Shown in pieces: positions 20,655 to 30,994 of a stretch of DNA of 60,000 bases. The stretch comes from Adiantum capillus-veneris. Lineage: Eukaryota; Streptophyta; Polypodiopsida; Polypodiales; Pteridaceae. Every line of letters starts with the position of its first letter. Position 1 is the stretch's first letter. Position numbers and translations under genes: made by a program. Below the pieces are notes generated by a model. That model was not told the origin of the DNA. It did no database searches and saw nothing but the letters and a program-made list of their open reading frames with translations. The DNA lies in assembly GCA_014529385.2 (NCBI GenBank), contig CM043971.1, forward strand, positions 33,563,709 to 33,623,708. The letters are read 5' to 3'.

Positions 20655-20690
20655 TCTTCTTCTTCTTCTTCTTCTTCTTCTTCTTCTTCT

Positions 20691-20735
<45 letters not shown>
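20655..20735. repeat. (CTT)n then (CT)n compound microsatellite
   Basis: About 13 CTT units followed by about 20 CT units. Confidence 0.95.
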
Positions 20736-20741
<6 letters not shown>

Positions 20742-20842
20742 TGTATCAGATCCACCACATTGTGACTTTCTGGTCTCATAGGTCACTTTGGCCTTTTGAA
20801 GATGTTAATATAACATTTCATTTTATTTCATTTCTCTCTCTC

Positions 20843-21405
20843 TGTAACAAACTTGGACACCCCAAGTTAAGATTCTGCCGCGACACAGCAGAGATTCACT
20901 TCAAAAGTTCAAAACAATTCACACTTCACAATTTAGTCGACATGGCCCGGCGTAGTTTGGTGCCTAGAGATATTGGCCCCAAAGACTGGCGCCCCTTTCG
21001 GTATTTCTTTTTGTATTAATCTGTATTCAAGTACAAGAGAGTGGGTAGGTGCTCACTCTCAGACTCTACGTCCAGATGTTCTGAGAAGTGAGAGCCCTGC
21101 CAACTTATTTAAAGGTACAAGGGATGCCCAAAAGCATTAAACTTAAAAGCAGTAAGTTTCCAAAAGCAATTGGGTGTCCAAAAACTGCCAAAAGCTGTCA
21201 GCGTAATTTCCGGCCAGTTCGTACGACTGTCAGCACGATTTGCCGAGATCCGTACAGTCAGTGTGAATTGTGGAAATCCGTACGCCAGCCACGTCAACAG
21301 AGTCCAGAGTTTATTTTTTTGTATTCTTGTGTCCACGGGGTCCGCTCATCACTTGGCCATAAGTTGGGACAACTTCTAGATTTGCCACGTCACCAGTTTG
21401 TGACA
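20843..21405 (-). repeat. 3' LTR of copy C
   Basis: 563 bases, TGTAACAAAC...TTTGTGACA. Its first ~190 bases align with the A/B LTRs (GAGATATTGGCCCCAAAG shared), but the U3 half is different and contains no TTAGGG. Confidence 0.9.
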
Positions 21406-21976
21406 TACCCCCTCTTGAAAGAATTGTAATCGTCCTTGATTATGCTTGCAAAAATAGACACAGGCCATAAACTGTCTTAGCAAACATTGACTGTTAGTAC
21501 CGACGCACTAGGCACAACACATCTAGCACATGTACCGATCGACAGTCACATCACTGAACTTGAACATCACGGGACATCATTTGACATCAAAGGACATGAC
21601 GTGACAAATCACATTCAAATTCATTCCAAATCTCAGACCGTGATTAATCGGCAACGTATTTAGCAATCGCATCTAGATCCAGTCGGGACCTCTCAGATGC
21701 CCGATTAACTAATCCATATTGCACTGAAATGCTGCAGTCATTTCGTGTATCAGTTCCTGCACTCAAACAAGTCAAGTACAAATCAATCAGTATCATTTCA
21801 GTTCAAAAAGTCATACAGCAAAATACTGTCAGCTCAGCAATATCCCTGAAACCCAAAGGGACATCAGTGACTCTATATCAAAAATCGGTCAACAAAGGAG
21901 CGGAGTGACTCCCCTCTTGTGCAAACCCGCTGCACTAGATTCGCCCATGCTGAAATCGGGGTTCTATTGGAGTAGA
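21406..21976 (-). other. Polypurine tract and 3' UTR of copy C
   Basis: Starts with the purine tract (minus AAGAGGGGGTA at 21406-21416). The rest parallels 6471-7047 in copy B. No gene. Confidence 0.75.
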
Positions 21977-22945
21977 CTATGCTAAACCGAATGCTTCAAG
22001 GTAAAGTTCCACAATCTGAGGAGTATCTACTAGATCCTCCTCCTCCATCCGCTTCGCATCCAATGCAGGATAGTTCTTGAATTTAACCAAGAACTGCCCA
22101 ATCACTTTCCCTTTAATCTTTCTATCTCTATGTGCCAGTATCTGTTCTGAAACGAGTATCTCCTCGCTTTCCTCCACTTCGGGTTGCTCATTCGGCTCCC
22201 CATCATCGGACACATCGCCTTTAAAAGGCTTCAAGAAACTCACATGAAAAGCATTGTGAATTCTCCAAGTATCGGGCAGCTTCAGCCTAAAGGAGACATC
22301 ATTTATATTTTCTTTTATCTGGAAAGGTCCATAATATCTCATGCTAAGATTTGGAAAAAGCCTCTCCTTTCCCTTTTTCTTTTTCACGCGTGCCTTCTCA
22401 AAACGTAAGAGCACCCAATCGTCTTCCTTTAATTTCAAATCGCGATGGTGTCGATCTGCTGCCTTCTTGTGTCTTTCCTGAGATTTCTCTAAAGCCTCCC
22501 GGACCTTGGCACAAGCAGTGTCCAAGTCCCTCGTATATTGGTCGGCTTCAAAAATCTTATCTTTTGTGCTTAGGAAGGGTGGAACCTTCGTAGCACCTTC
22601 AATAATCTCAAATGGCGCCTTCCCCGTCGAAGAGTGGATCGTGTTATTGTAGGCAAATTCCACCAAAGGCAAAAACTTTCCCCATTGAGTCTTTTGATCC
22701 GAAATGTAAGACTTCAATAAATCCAGTACGACTGAATTTGCAATCTCAGATTGCCCATCTGTCTGCGGGTGGAAAGATGACGAGAATTGCAACCGTGTGC
22801 CAATGTTCTCCCAAATAGCCTTCCAAAACAAACTCGTGAATCGGAGATCTCTGTCAGAGACGATTGTCTCAGGCATGCCATGTAATCTGAATATCTGGGC
22901 AATGAACAGTCTCGCTAAATGATCCCGCTTGACTGTTTTCTTCAT
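21977..22945 (-). pseudogene. Integrase C-terminal half plus chromodomain (copy C)
   Basis: 322 open codons: catalytic Asp in VSDRDLRFTSLFWK, Glu in QTDGQSEIANSV, YNNTIHSSTGKAPFEI, DDWVLLRFEKARV, then a chromodomain ([19 protein letters not shown]). A key Trp of the chromodomain (KWMEEED in A and B) is Arg here. Upstream a TAG near 22990 replaces a Trp codon and cuts it from the core start. Confidence 0.92.
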
Positions 22946-23107
22946 TGGAATTAAATGAGCTTGCTTGCTAAATTTGTCAATAACAATCTAAATACCATCG
23001 TGCCCACTCTGTGTCTTCGGGAGATCAAAAATGAAATCGATAGCAATTCTTTCCCAGGGGCAAGTGGGAATGGATAAGGCTATAACAATCCCTGTGCTTT
23101 ATGCCTG

Positions 23108-23852
23108 TCAAACTTGACCTTCTGGCATACCAAGCAACTGCGTACAAAATCGTCCACGTCCTTCTTGAGTCTCGGCCAAAAGACTGAGTCTCGGCCAAAA
23201 GAAGTATCGCTCCACACCCTTCAAGGTGGTGTCAATGCCGCGGTGACCCGTAAAAGGTGGAGAGTGGCATTCAGTTAGAACCTTTTCCCTCAACGGTTGT
23301 GTAACGCACAACATCGTTTTCTTCATCAAGTAGCCATCCCGTATGGAATATCCCACTACTACCTCCCCATCTTGCACTCGAGTGAATACATCAGAAAATC
23401 CTCGATCTGTGGCGTACTCATCGACCATGTCCTCGAAGCTTCTAAGATGAATCGTAGAAATAGCCAAGACTAACGGCTTCCGGGACAAAGCATCTGCCAC
23501 CAAGTTCTTTTGTCCCTGTACATGGACAATCTGAAAGTTTCTTCTGTGACAAGAAGTAGCATAAACTCTGATGATCAGTGAAGACCGTAAAATCGGCTCC
23601 GAGTAGGTAATGTCACCACTGAATAAGAGCGTGGATAACCGCCAAAAGCTCTTTCTCATAAATATGTGTTGTCAATTCGGGCCTTGAAATCAATCGGCTC
23701 TCGTAGGCAATGACATGGCCTTCTTGCATTAAGATCGTACCCAGACTACAACCACAAGCATCACAATATACTTCGAATGACTTTTGCAAATCCGACAAAG
23801 TCAAAACTGGTCCCGTAGTCAATTTCTTTTTTAAAGTCTGAAAGGCAGTCAC
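23108..23852 (-). pseudogene. RNase H and integrase N-terminal part (copy C)
   Basis: Holds the RNase H motifs (VYCDACGCSLGTILMQEG, YEKELLAVIHAL), VADALSRKP, and the integrase zinc region up to GHRGIDTTLKGVERYFFWPRL. A 19-base tandem duplication (GAGTCTCGGCCAAAAG repeated near 23170-23205) then shifts the frame. A deletion near 23540 removes part of the RNase H end. Confidence 0.87.
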
Positions 23853-23885
23853 CTTTGCGGGTCCCCACGAGAAAGGGACTCCTTT

Positions 23886-24176
23886 CTATGTCAAGATATG
23901 CAAAGGGAAAGCAACCTCTGCAAACTTTCTAATGAACCGCCGATAGTAAGAACATAAGACCAAGAAGCTTTTAACTTCATGGACATTCTTCAAATCGGGC
24001 CAATCACGTATAGTCTCAATCTTGGCCGGGTCCATCTGCACTCCTGATGCTGAGACGATGTGTCCCAAAAAGTGTATCTCCGGTAAGAAAAATTCACTCT
24101 TCTTGGCATTGATCACCAACTTGTGATCTCGCAATGGCTCCCATAATGTGGTCCCAGTTCTGGTTTCATCTGCCAC
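23886..24176 (-). pseudogene. RT C-terminal remnant (copy C)
   Basis: LWEPLRDHKLVINAKKSEFF, IHFLGHIVSASGVQMDP and NVHEVKSFLVLCSYYRRF. This copy keeps the segment missing from B and the Glu codon mutated in A and B. Its first codons (ADETRTGTT) come from the gag zinc-knuckle side, so everything between is deleted. Confidence 0.87.
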
Positions 24177-24320
24177 GTTCCTCTACTGCTCTAGAACTCT
24201 CTGGCCTGTTTTCAGTCTGTTCTTGTTGTGCCTTTTTGAGGCGCTTTGCGGAGATGTGTCTAAATTCCCCGCAACCAAAATACTTCCCCTCTTTGAGATA
24301 GATAGCCCTTTCTCTAAGAG

Positions 24321-25306
24321 TCAGTCGGGGACATGTATCTTTCTTTTCTTTGTTTTGGGAACTCTTTCTCTTTCTACTTTCATTGTGAGAGCTATGTTGG
24401 TTCTCTGAGTCAAGGTCTCATCAATGGGGTAAGTCAAATTTCCCAAATGTATCGCAAACCCTGTTTCGCATGACCCATTAATCCTTGAATAGAATTCGAT
24501 TTTTGTTCCAAGCAGTAGTCTCGGATCTCTGTAGGGAGTCCGCAACAAAACCGCTCAATCTATTCCTTAAAAGAGACCTTCATAAATGAAGAGGTTGGTA
24601 GAAAAGAGTTCCAAAATCTCTCGCAATAAGCGTCCAAAGAATCTCCCTTGGTCATCCGAGGATGATTCCAAGCGGTTCGTACATCTCGTTCGTACTCCCG
24701 GGTCAACCAAGAAGAAAATGAGGAGCCTTTTGAATACAACCATGTACCTGGAGCTTCCTTCTTCAGAAGAAGAGTGGACCACAATGTTCGAGCATCTCGG
24801 ACGCCAGAAAAGGATTCAAATTTAATTGACTGTCTACCTTCTTTAAATTCTATTGTTTTCTTGCTCGTCTTCGAGGAAGTCATATTGGTTGGCTCTGTAG
24901 AAGTGCTTCTTTTCAAGAGTGCTTGTCCATGTCTTTCTGCGAGTACAGGTTCCGCTTGCTGCACTCGTCTGTCAGAAAAGGATTCAAATTTAGTCGATTG
25001 TCCACCTTCTTTAAATTCTATTGTTTTCTTGCTCGTCTTCGAGGAAGTCATATTGGTTGGCTCTGTAGAAGTGCTTCTTTTCAAGGGTGATTGTCCATGT
25101 CTTTCTGCGAGTACAGGTTCCGCTTTTCTGCACTCATTTGTCTTTTCGGCTTTCCTTCCTACCTGAGAGGAGAAGCGATGGCCACACGCCATCGTATCAA
25201 TCGGGTAATTCTTCAAGTGTTTCGCCAATCTCAGGTCCTTGGAGTACTTGATCAATCTGTTCACACATATGCCAATCTGCAATTGACTTTTGTGCTTTTC
25301 TGGCAA
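24321..25306 (-). pseudogene. Gag remnant with internal duplication (copy C)
   Basis: Capsid-like text (LTREYERDVRTAW, CERFWNSFLPTSSF). A 168-base tandem duplication spans about 24806-25141, giving two copies of a ~56-residue block (AEPVLAERHGQ...TNMTSSKTSKKTIEFKEG). Frameshifted near 24560. Confidence 0.82.
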
Positions 25307-25613
25307 ACTTGTCCGGAAAAAAAATTGCCCAAATCTTCATTCTTTTCTTCAGTTCCCGCGCCGGATCTTCAACTTTTGCCTTCCCACTGAGAGGTGTCAT
25401 CTCTGTCAGATTCTTCACGAGAACCCATGTGTAATCCGGGATTCTTTATGGCTTTATACCCTATTAGACAGAGCGATGCGCACCCGATGCGCTATGTATG
25501 AAGGGTGGGAGTGGCTAATAAGTCCGAGGTCGGGACACGAAGATTCTTTCCCAAACGTTGTGTGGGCTGCAAAAAAAAGGATCGAATCCTCCGTAGAAGA
25601 AGAATCTTTTTGT

Positions 25614-25625
25614 GCTTTGATACCA
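25614..25625 (-). other. Primer-binding site of copy C
   Basis: Minus strand TGGTATCAAAGC, tRNA-iMet type with one mismatch from A and B. The 25307-25613 leader before it holds no recognisable gene. Confidence 0.85.
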
Positions 25626-25626
25626 C

Positions 25627-25719
25627 TGTAACAAACTTGGACACCCCCAAGTCAAGATTCTATCGCGACACAGCAGAGATTCACTTCAAAACAATTCACA
25701 CTTCACAATTTAGTCGACA
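25627..25719 (-). repeat. 5' LTR of copy C, truncated
   Basis: First 93 plus-strand bases match 20843-20945 apart from small indels, then identity ends abruptly after GTCGACA. Confidence 0.88.
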
Positions 25720-26040
25720 CTGAGGCCTTAGCCTAGGGTGAAACACCACGTTTCAGAGTGAAACGTTTCGCGGTTACGTTGCTCTTAGCATCAGCGTAAC
25801 CGCGAAACGTTTCAAGGCCGAAACGTTTCACCCTGAAACGCGGCGTTTCATCACGAAACGTTTCAGTCCAAAATGGAAGCACAGTGAAACGTGAGACCGA
25901 AACGTGCGTTTAGCGACTTTGAAACTAAAACTATGGTAACTTGTTGTTAGTGAAACGGCTTGTGTTTCACTTGGTGAGCGAAACGTTTCAAGGCCCTAGA
26001 TGTTTCACTAGTCCTGACCTGTCGAAACGCGTTTCATGGT
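25720..26040. repeat. GAAACGTTTC palindrome block
   Basis: Five exact GAAACGTTTC palindromes (25760, 25804, 25820, 25855, 25980), one GAAACGCGTTTC (26024), and many GAAAC/GTTTC half-sites in about 320 bases. Two of them sit in a perfect 20-bp inverted repeat: 25759-25778 (TGAAACGTTTCGCGGTTACG) pairs with 25795-25814 across a 16-base loop. Both ends of the block carry ACGTTGCT(CT)TAGCATC. No coding sense. It fills the gap between the broken LTR of copy C and LINE 2; its own identity is unknown. Confidence 0.85.
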
Positions 26041-26580
26041 GACGTTGCTTAGCATCTCCTCTGAAGTATCATAATAAATTGTCTGGTGATGGGCAGTCCT
26101 AGCATTGAAGTCCCCTAGAATGATAATGTCACCATCTCCAGAGAACTGCCATATGTCATCATCCAAAATAGAAAAGGGGGTGGTGCATATACTGATGTAC
26201 TCAGGGGGAAGTAGCAAATAGAAATATAAAGATATCTGTCTGTCTTTGCTCTCAATCTCACCCACATGTACCTAGCCTGCTCATCCCTGCGGGCTATATG
26301 TATAAACGGTTGCAACTCCTCCCTAAATAACACTCCTACTCCCCCTAAGCCCGCTCTCTGTGCTCTGATCGTGTCTCCTGTCTGCAGGTTGTCTCCCATT
26401 TGTATCCATTGATGTGAGGCATAGACTGTCAAGGTGTGTCTCAGTGTAGAAGATGATGTCTCCCCAGTAAAACTATCCTCAAAAGCACCCATATCAAGGC
26501 CCATAGATCCATTACAATTCCAGGTAGCAACTTTGAGTGTGGTCCCATAGGTCTCGCACCGTCATGGGGAGCGTCGCTCC
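26008..26580 (-). pseudogene. LINE 2 endonuclease domain (ORF2 N-terminus)
   Basis: Minus strand encodes KVATWNCNGSMG at the start (about 26550), DIIFYTETHLDS with the catalytic Glu in a second frame (about 26450), GGVGVLFREELQPF, and GDIIILGDFNART (about 26120). These are L1-type AP endonuclease motifs. At least two frameshifts. The last codons run into the palindrome block. Confidence 0.82.
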
Positions 26581-27329
26581 TATATTACCACTCTTCCATC
26601 TTGGTAAAAGGCAATCTTACCTTTTTCCCTTGTCGCTCTAATCTCCAGCATTACCTCCTGCATATGAGCGATCTGCGAAAGGGTAAGATCATTCCCGAGA
26701 AAGATGCCTGTCTTCTTAAGAGTTTGCCTCTTCTTCAAAAAGTCCTTAGCTTCCATGGATGGAATCCGAAGGATGAGTACCCTTTCTTTCGGGGTTTCTC
26801 CATTGCTTCCATTTTTCTTGTTGCCCACTCTCCAAGCTCTTGTGTGAATAGGCTCATTAACTCCCATCAAAGTCATGAGCTCTTTTATCTCTTCGTCCAC
26901 ATTGTCTTTGTCTTTAAGGCCACAAATTCTCACATGTAAAGCACGCACACGTCTTCTTTGCTCCTCTTCTAGTGTCAAGTTAATAATGGTGGACGTGGAC
27001 GTTGTTTCCTTGCCTTTTTCTTTCTTTGCAACCTCAATCCGTTTCTTGGCCTCGTCCGCCTTCTGTTGAGTTTTTGTAATAACATCCACCCAAGAAGTCA
27101 TCATTTCTTTGTGCTACTCTTCCCCCTCTTTGATGGCCCGCACTTGCTCTTTAATCGTGTTGAGTTCCTCTATTACTAAGTGTTGCAATTCTCCCTCTTC
27201 AAGTGTGTTTCGTGATCGTATCTTGGCGAGATCCTTCTTGAGTGATGCAATCTCTTCATCTTGGGCCATCACACGATCTTCCAACTTAGTTATCTTGCTT
27301 TCCTGGACCAACACGCGTTCTTCTAGCAT
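26580..27329 (-). pseudogene. LINE 2 ORF1 (coiled coil plus RRM-like)
   Basis: One frame with a single internal TAG near 27113 (probably from CAG). Residues 1-70 (MLEERVLVQESKITKLEDR) form a coiled coil with heptad Leu/Ile. The rest has an RRM-like core (LHVRICGLKDKD, RVLILRIPSMEAKDFLKKR) and a C-terminal segment (GIFLGNDLT, KGKIAFYQDGRVVI). This coiled-coil/RRM/CTD layout is like mammalian L1 ORF1, unlike the CCHC type in LINE 1. It ends at TAG 26580-26582. Region 27330-27461 is its leader up to the inversion junction. Confidence 0.75.
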
Positions 27330-27461
27330 CTTATTGTGCCCAATAGGTTTCGGTTGATCTTGTTAATGGTTCCGGTCATTTCTTCTTTGCACTTTTAAAC
27401 GGCATCCTTGCCGCAAACACCCTCTCCCCCCCGATAGCATGTCTCTTCAACCTAGCCTTGG

Positions 27462-28177
27462 TTGAGGGACTACCAGAGGAGTGGACTATGCGTCCACAAA
27501 GTTGGAGACACCCTGGACTACAAGACTATCACGATTGGCCACACATTGGCCAAACTGTATGGGGCAGTTCTTGAAGTAGAGCTTAGCATATATACGAAGG
27601 CATCGGGTCTACGAGCACAAGGACAGCAGGTTTCAGACGCACTTTCTCGACTATCGACCACATCTTTATGCTTTGCTGTCTGATTGATGGAGCAAAGGCA
27701 CGGAAGAGGAGGCTCTATTGCTACTTTGTGAATTTCCGCAAGGCCTTTGATACTATCCCCAAAGAGAGACTCTTTCAGCGACTTCAAGAGCTACAGATAC
27801 CATCAGAGATGATATGGGCCATTCATTCTCTATATGCACAGGTGACTATTAGATCCCATTGCTAGCACCATTGGTGTGAAGCAAGGCTGCCCCTATCCCC
27901 GACTCTTTTTGGCATGAACATCGATGAGATGTCAGACTACATTCTACAGGCAGGAGAAGAGTGATCAGACTTGGCAAGTACACCAATCCATATTATGCTT
28001 TATGCTGATGACATTATTTTGATTTTTGAGACACAGGAGGGTTTACATAGTCACCTACGAGCTCTTGATGTCTTTTGCACACATAGAGGGCTCACAGTGA
28101 ACCTTGGCAAGACCAAGATCATGATCTTCCATACTTCCAAGGAGGTCAGGAGCATAGCAGTGCTTACTGCAACATGA
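27462..28177 (+). pseudogene. LINE 2 reverse transcriptase
   Basis: Plus-strand fragments in three frames: DYKTITIGHTLAKLYGAV, then FVNFRKAFDTIPKERLFQRL (the Asp-Phe-type RT motif A), then IHIMLYADDIILIFET with the catalytic YADD, and GLTVNLGKTKIMIF. The link between endonuclease and RT is missing. Confidence 0.87.
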
Positions 28178-28189
28178 GGACAGGTAGAA

Positions 28190-29163
28190 GTGGCGGACTC
28201 ATATGTATACTTGGGGGTGACTTTTATTGGCACTATTGGCAGATTCTCCATGGCCCATGCAACCAGAAATCCACTTACACAAGGATATTCAGCTCTGGCC
28301 ACTCTAGGGTGCAGATGTCACCAAGCCCATTTCCAGGAACCCCGCACCAAGAGGTGGCTCTTTGATACCTTAGTCACACCTGCTATGATGTCAACATCTC
28401 TATGGACACAGATAGGGCGCCCACAGATCATTATGATTTCACGTTGGCTTCATAGCTAACCCTCAATTCCATCATAGCAAAGCTAGTTGCACCACAGATG
28501 TTGGTGGAGGACTTATTTCAAACAATCTCCTTCATCCAGTGCATGAGAGAGCTCCCATCAAATAGACTTACACGCCGATCTTTTGAGGCATCGATACAGC
28601 TACATGGAGAGACAAGATCATGGTACTCTCAGGTCACAAAGTGGTTTACATCTCATGGCTTGGGACATCAGTATTACCCCAACTCCCCTCCCCACACACG
28701 CCTCTCACACAGTGAGCGGAACAAAGTACTCAGGTAGGATCTTTGGCAACTGTATATTCGAGAGACATGGATCACACCTAGAGAGCCTCTCCCCATGAAG
28801 AGACAGTACTATAGAGACCACTTTCTGACCATTCTAGCATATGGCTTTATCCAAAGACCGAGGTACGTGGATCTCTACATGCCACATAGAGCACGCGCAT
28901 CCATCGGACAGCTCACAGTATCTTCACATCGACTAGAGATTGAGGCAGGGAGAGCTGCACTTGTCCCTTGGGAAGAGAGGATCTGCCGCCTTTGCTCAAT
29001 GGAGATTATGTATGCAAATGTAGAGCATATGAGGAGATCAGAGGCAAATATAAGACATTGTTTGCAGGGCAACCACTCTACACCAGATTCTCGATGGTCT
29101 CTGGGCCATTCCCTTTCAGAGGCGGGACTCTCTCCTCCACACACTATCTACCACGAGAGATGA
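28190..29163 (+). pseudogene. LINE 2 ORF2 C-terminal part
   Basis: YVYLGVTFIGTIGRF opens the post-RT region. Further on, ASIGQLTVSSHRLEIEAGR and ERICRLCSMEI form a zinc-ribbon-like motif typical of the ends of such ORF2s. Several frameshifts. Confidence 0.75.
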
Positions 29164-29682
29164 GCGACAGACACAGCTCACAGGCTTTTTTCAACGGACC
29201 ACTATAGCATCACCCCCAACCACACAAAGAGGAGATCAGAGCTCGCAGACGACCATGTGCCCATGGACGCACAGCACCACAACTACACCAGAGAGATTTC
29301 CTGGAGATTCAGGAGTGCCACTGTAGATCTTTGGAGGAGAGTCGCATCCGAGCCTTGGCAAATCCAACCGCCGTCTTGCGCGGATTGTTCACACCTTACC
29401 CACCCATGCATCATGTCTTACACCCTGACTATAGTACTGGCTGGCCCTAGAGTTATGATGACACTTTTTCTCTTCATGATTGTCAGCATATAGGATTGCA
29501 TCTTCTCCCTAGATCTAGAGCTCCATCCCCCCACTCCATGTGTCACTCCCCTCATCCCCCAGCCATCACATAAGATACTATCTTTACTTTTGTATCTTAA
29601 ATCCTTCATGGATACACAGAGGACATCTACCTCATGTACTTTGTTTTGTCTCATGGGCCGATTTCGGCCTCTAGTAGATGTT

Positions 29683-29694
<12 letters not shown>
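29164..29694 (+). other. LINE 2 3' region
   Basis: No conserved domain; ends GTTAAAAAA next to a TC tract. Confidence 0.55.

Positions 29695-29740
<46 letters not shown>
29689..29740. repeat. (TC)n microsatellite
   Basis: About 26 TC units directly after the LINE 2 tail. Confidence 0.97.
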
Positions 29741-29742
<2 letters not shown>

Positions 29743-29933
29743 AATAAGCATGATAATCACTGTCTGTAGATTTATCTATCCAAGACACGCAAGGCATGGA
29801 CACTAAGTAGAATGAGAGCCTTTTGCATCATCATTAAACTCATACTGCACCCGGAAATATCTCAAGGATCGGCCTGACTGGACATGCTTGTAGAACTGTA
29901 CCATACTAGAGATAGATACACGAGCCAATAAAC

Positions 29934-29977
<44 letters not shown>

Positions 29978-30605
29978 TGTGTGTGTGAGTGAGAGAGAGC
30001 GACTCGCCAGCATTAGGATGCCCGGAACGCCCGGACTTTTAGGTGATGTTAAAAACTTTGCTCTTACTGTCAGCTTCGAATTCTCCATGACTGCTCACAC
30101 CTTCACAAGCAGAGAAGCGTGTCTTTGAAAAGCTATTACGCACACCAAAGAAAGTCTTTGAAAAGTTTTAATGTTGTAGGTACAAAGGTCGTCTACAATG
30201 GACGAGGGCACTTCCTTAAAAGTAAAAATTGAAATTGCTGGTTCAAAATGTTATTGGACTATGCTATGCGGTTCATAGTAGCAAATGATATAGATTGTGA
30301 TCTAAAAAAATACTAAATTCTTGTTTATGAAAGAGAATAGGTCAGGAATCACCTATTGGGAGGAAGGAAATAAAATTCAATAGTGACTAAGATTCACTCT
30401 ACTCCCCCCCTTCACATGCGCTGCCTCTCCCCTCTCCTTGCTGTTGCTCGCGACCTGCACTGCCCATTCTCAAACACCGCGACCATCGGTTTCCATCTAC
30501 CTTTAGCTTGCAAGATAAGCTGCGATCCCTCCTCTTGCCTGTGCCCCATCCCTCCTACCTGCGGCGCCTCTCTCTCTTTCTCTCACCTAGAGCACCTCTA
30601 CTTTT

Positions 30606-30607
<2 letters not shown>
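29741..30607. other. Unassigned spacer with compound microsatellite
   Basis: Holds (TC)20 at 29935-29974, (GT)7 to 29988 and a short GA run to 29999, a small self-complementary set. No gene recognised. Confidence 0.5.
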
Positions 30608-30690
<83 letters not shown>

Positions 30691-30755
30691 GCGTGCACTG
30701 TCTTTAATCTCCAACCTCAAGCCCATGTAGTCACACATTTGGTTGGTCATGCAGG

Positions 30756-30820
<65 letters not shown>

Positions 30821-30932
30821 TTGGTATTGCAGGCCTCAAGAAACAGTGCCGATCAATGGTCCGAGGCTGGCGCGAGAGGAAAGCAACCCTGAGAGGAGGG
30901 ACGACAAGGGAGGAGGCAAGAAAGACGCGAGT

Positions 30933-30991
<59 letters not shown>
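30608..30991. repeat. Two (CT)n tracts facing a (GA)n tract
   Basis: (CT)40 at 30608-30688, (CT)30 at 30758-30817 and (GA)27 at 30937-30991. The last is complementary to the other two, so long hairpins are possible. ORFs rich in Leu-Ser or Arg-Glu here are translation artefacts. Confidence 0.93.

Positions 30992-30994
<3 letters not shown>

Larger units (their letters stand above)
20843..25719 (-). mobile_element. Ty3/gypsy chromovirus copy C, truncated
   Basis: Same family as A and B by protein and primer site, but a separate subfamily: LTR sequence differs, and it lacks telo-boxes and GA/CT tracts. It inserted into a CT run (CTCTC before the LTR). Internal order is normal, but gag joins the end of RT near 24180, so protease and the RT palm are missing. 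The 5' LTR stops after 93 bases at 25719, replaced by the palindrome block. Confidence 0.93.
26041..29694. mobile_element. LINE 2 with inverted 5' half
   Basis: ORF1 and endonuclease read on the minus strand (27329 down to about 26040), while RT and the C-terminal part read on the plus strand (from about 27460 to 29163). The 5' end of the inverted part abuts the RT segment. That is the arrangement made by twin priming during LINE insertion. The 3' end is GTTAAAAAA at about 29694, followed by (TC)n. Two independent opposite-facing LINE pieces are the alternative. No target duplication found. Confidence 0.75.
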
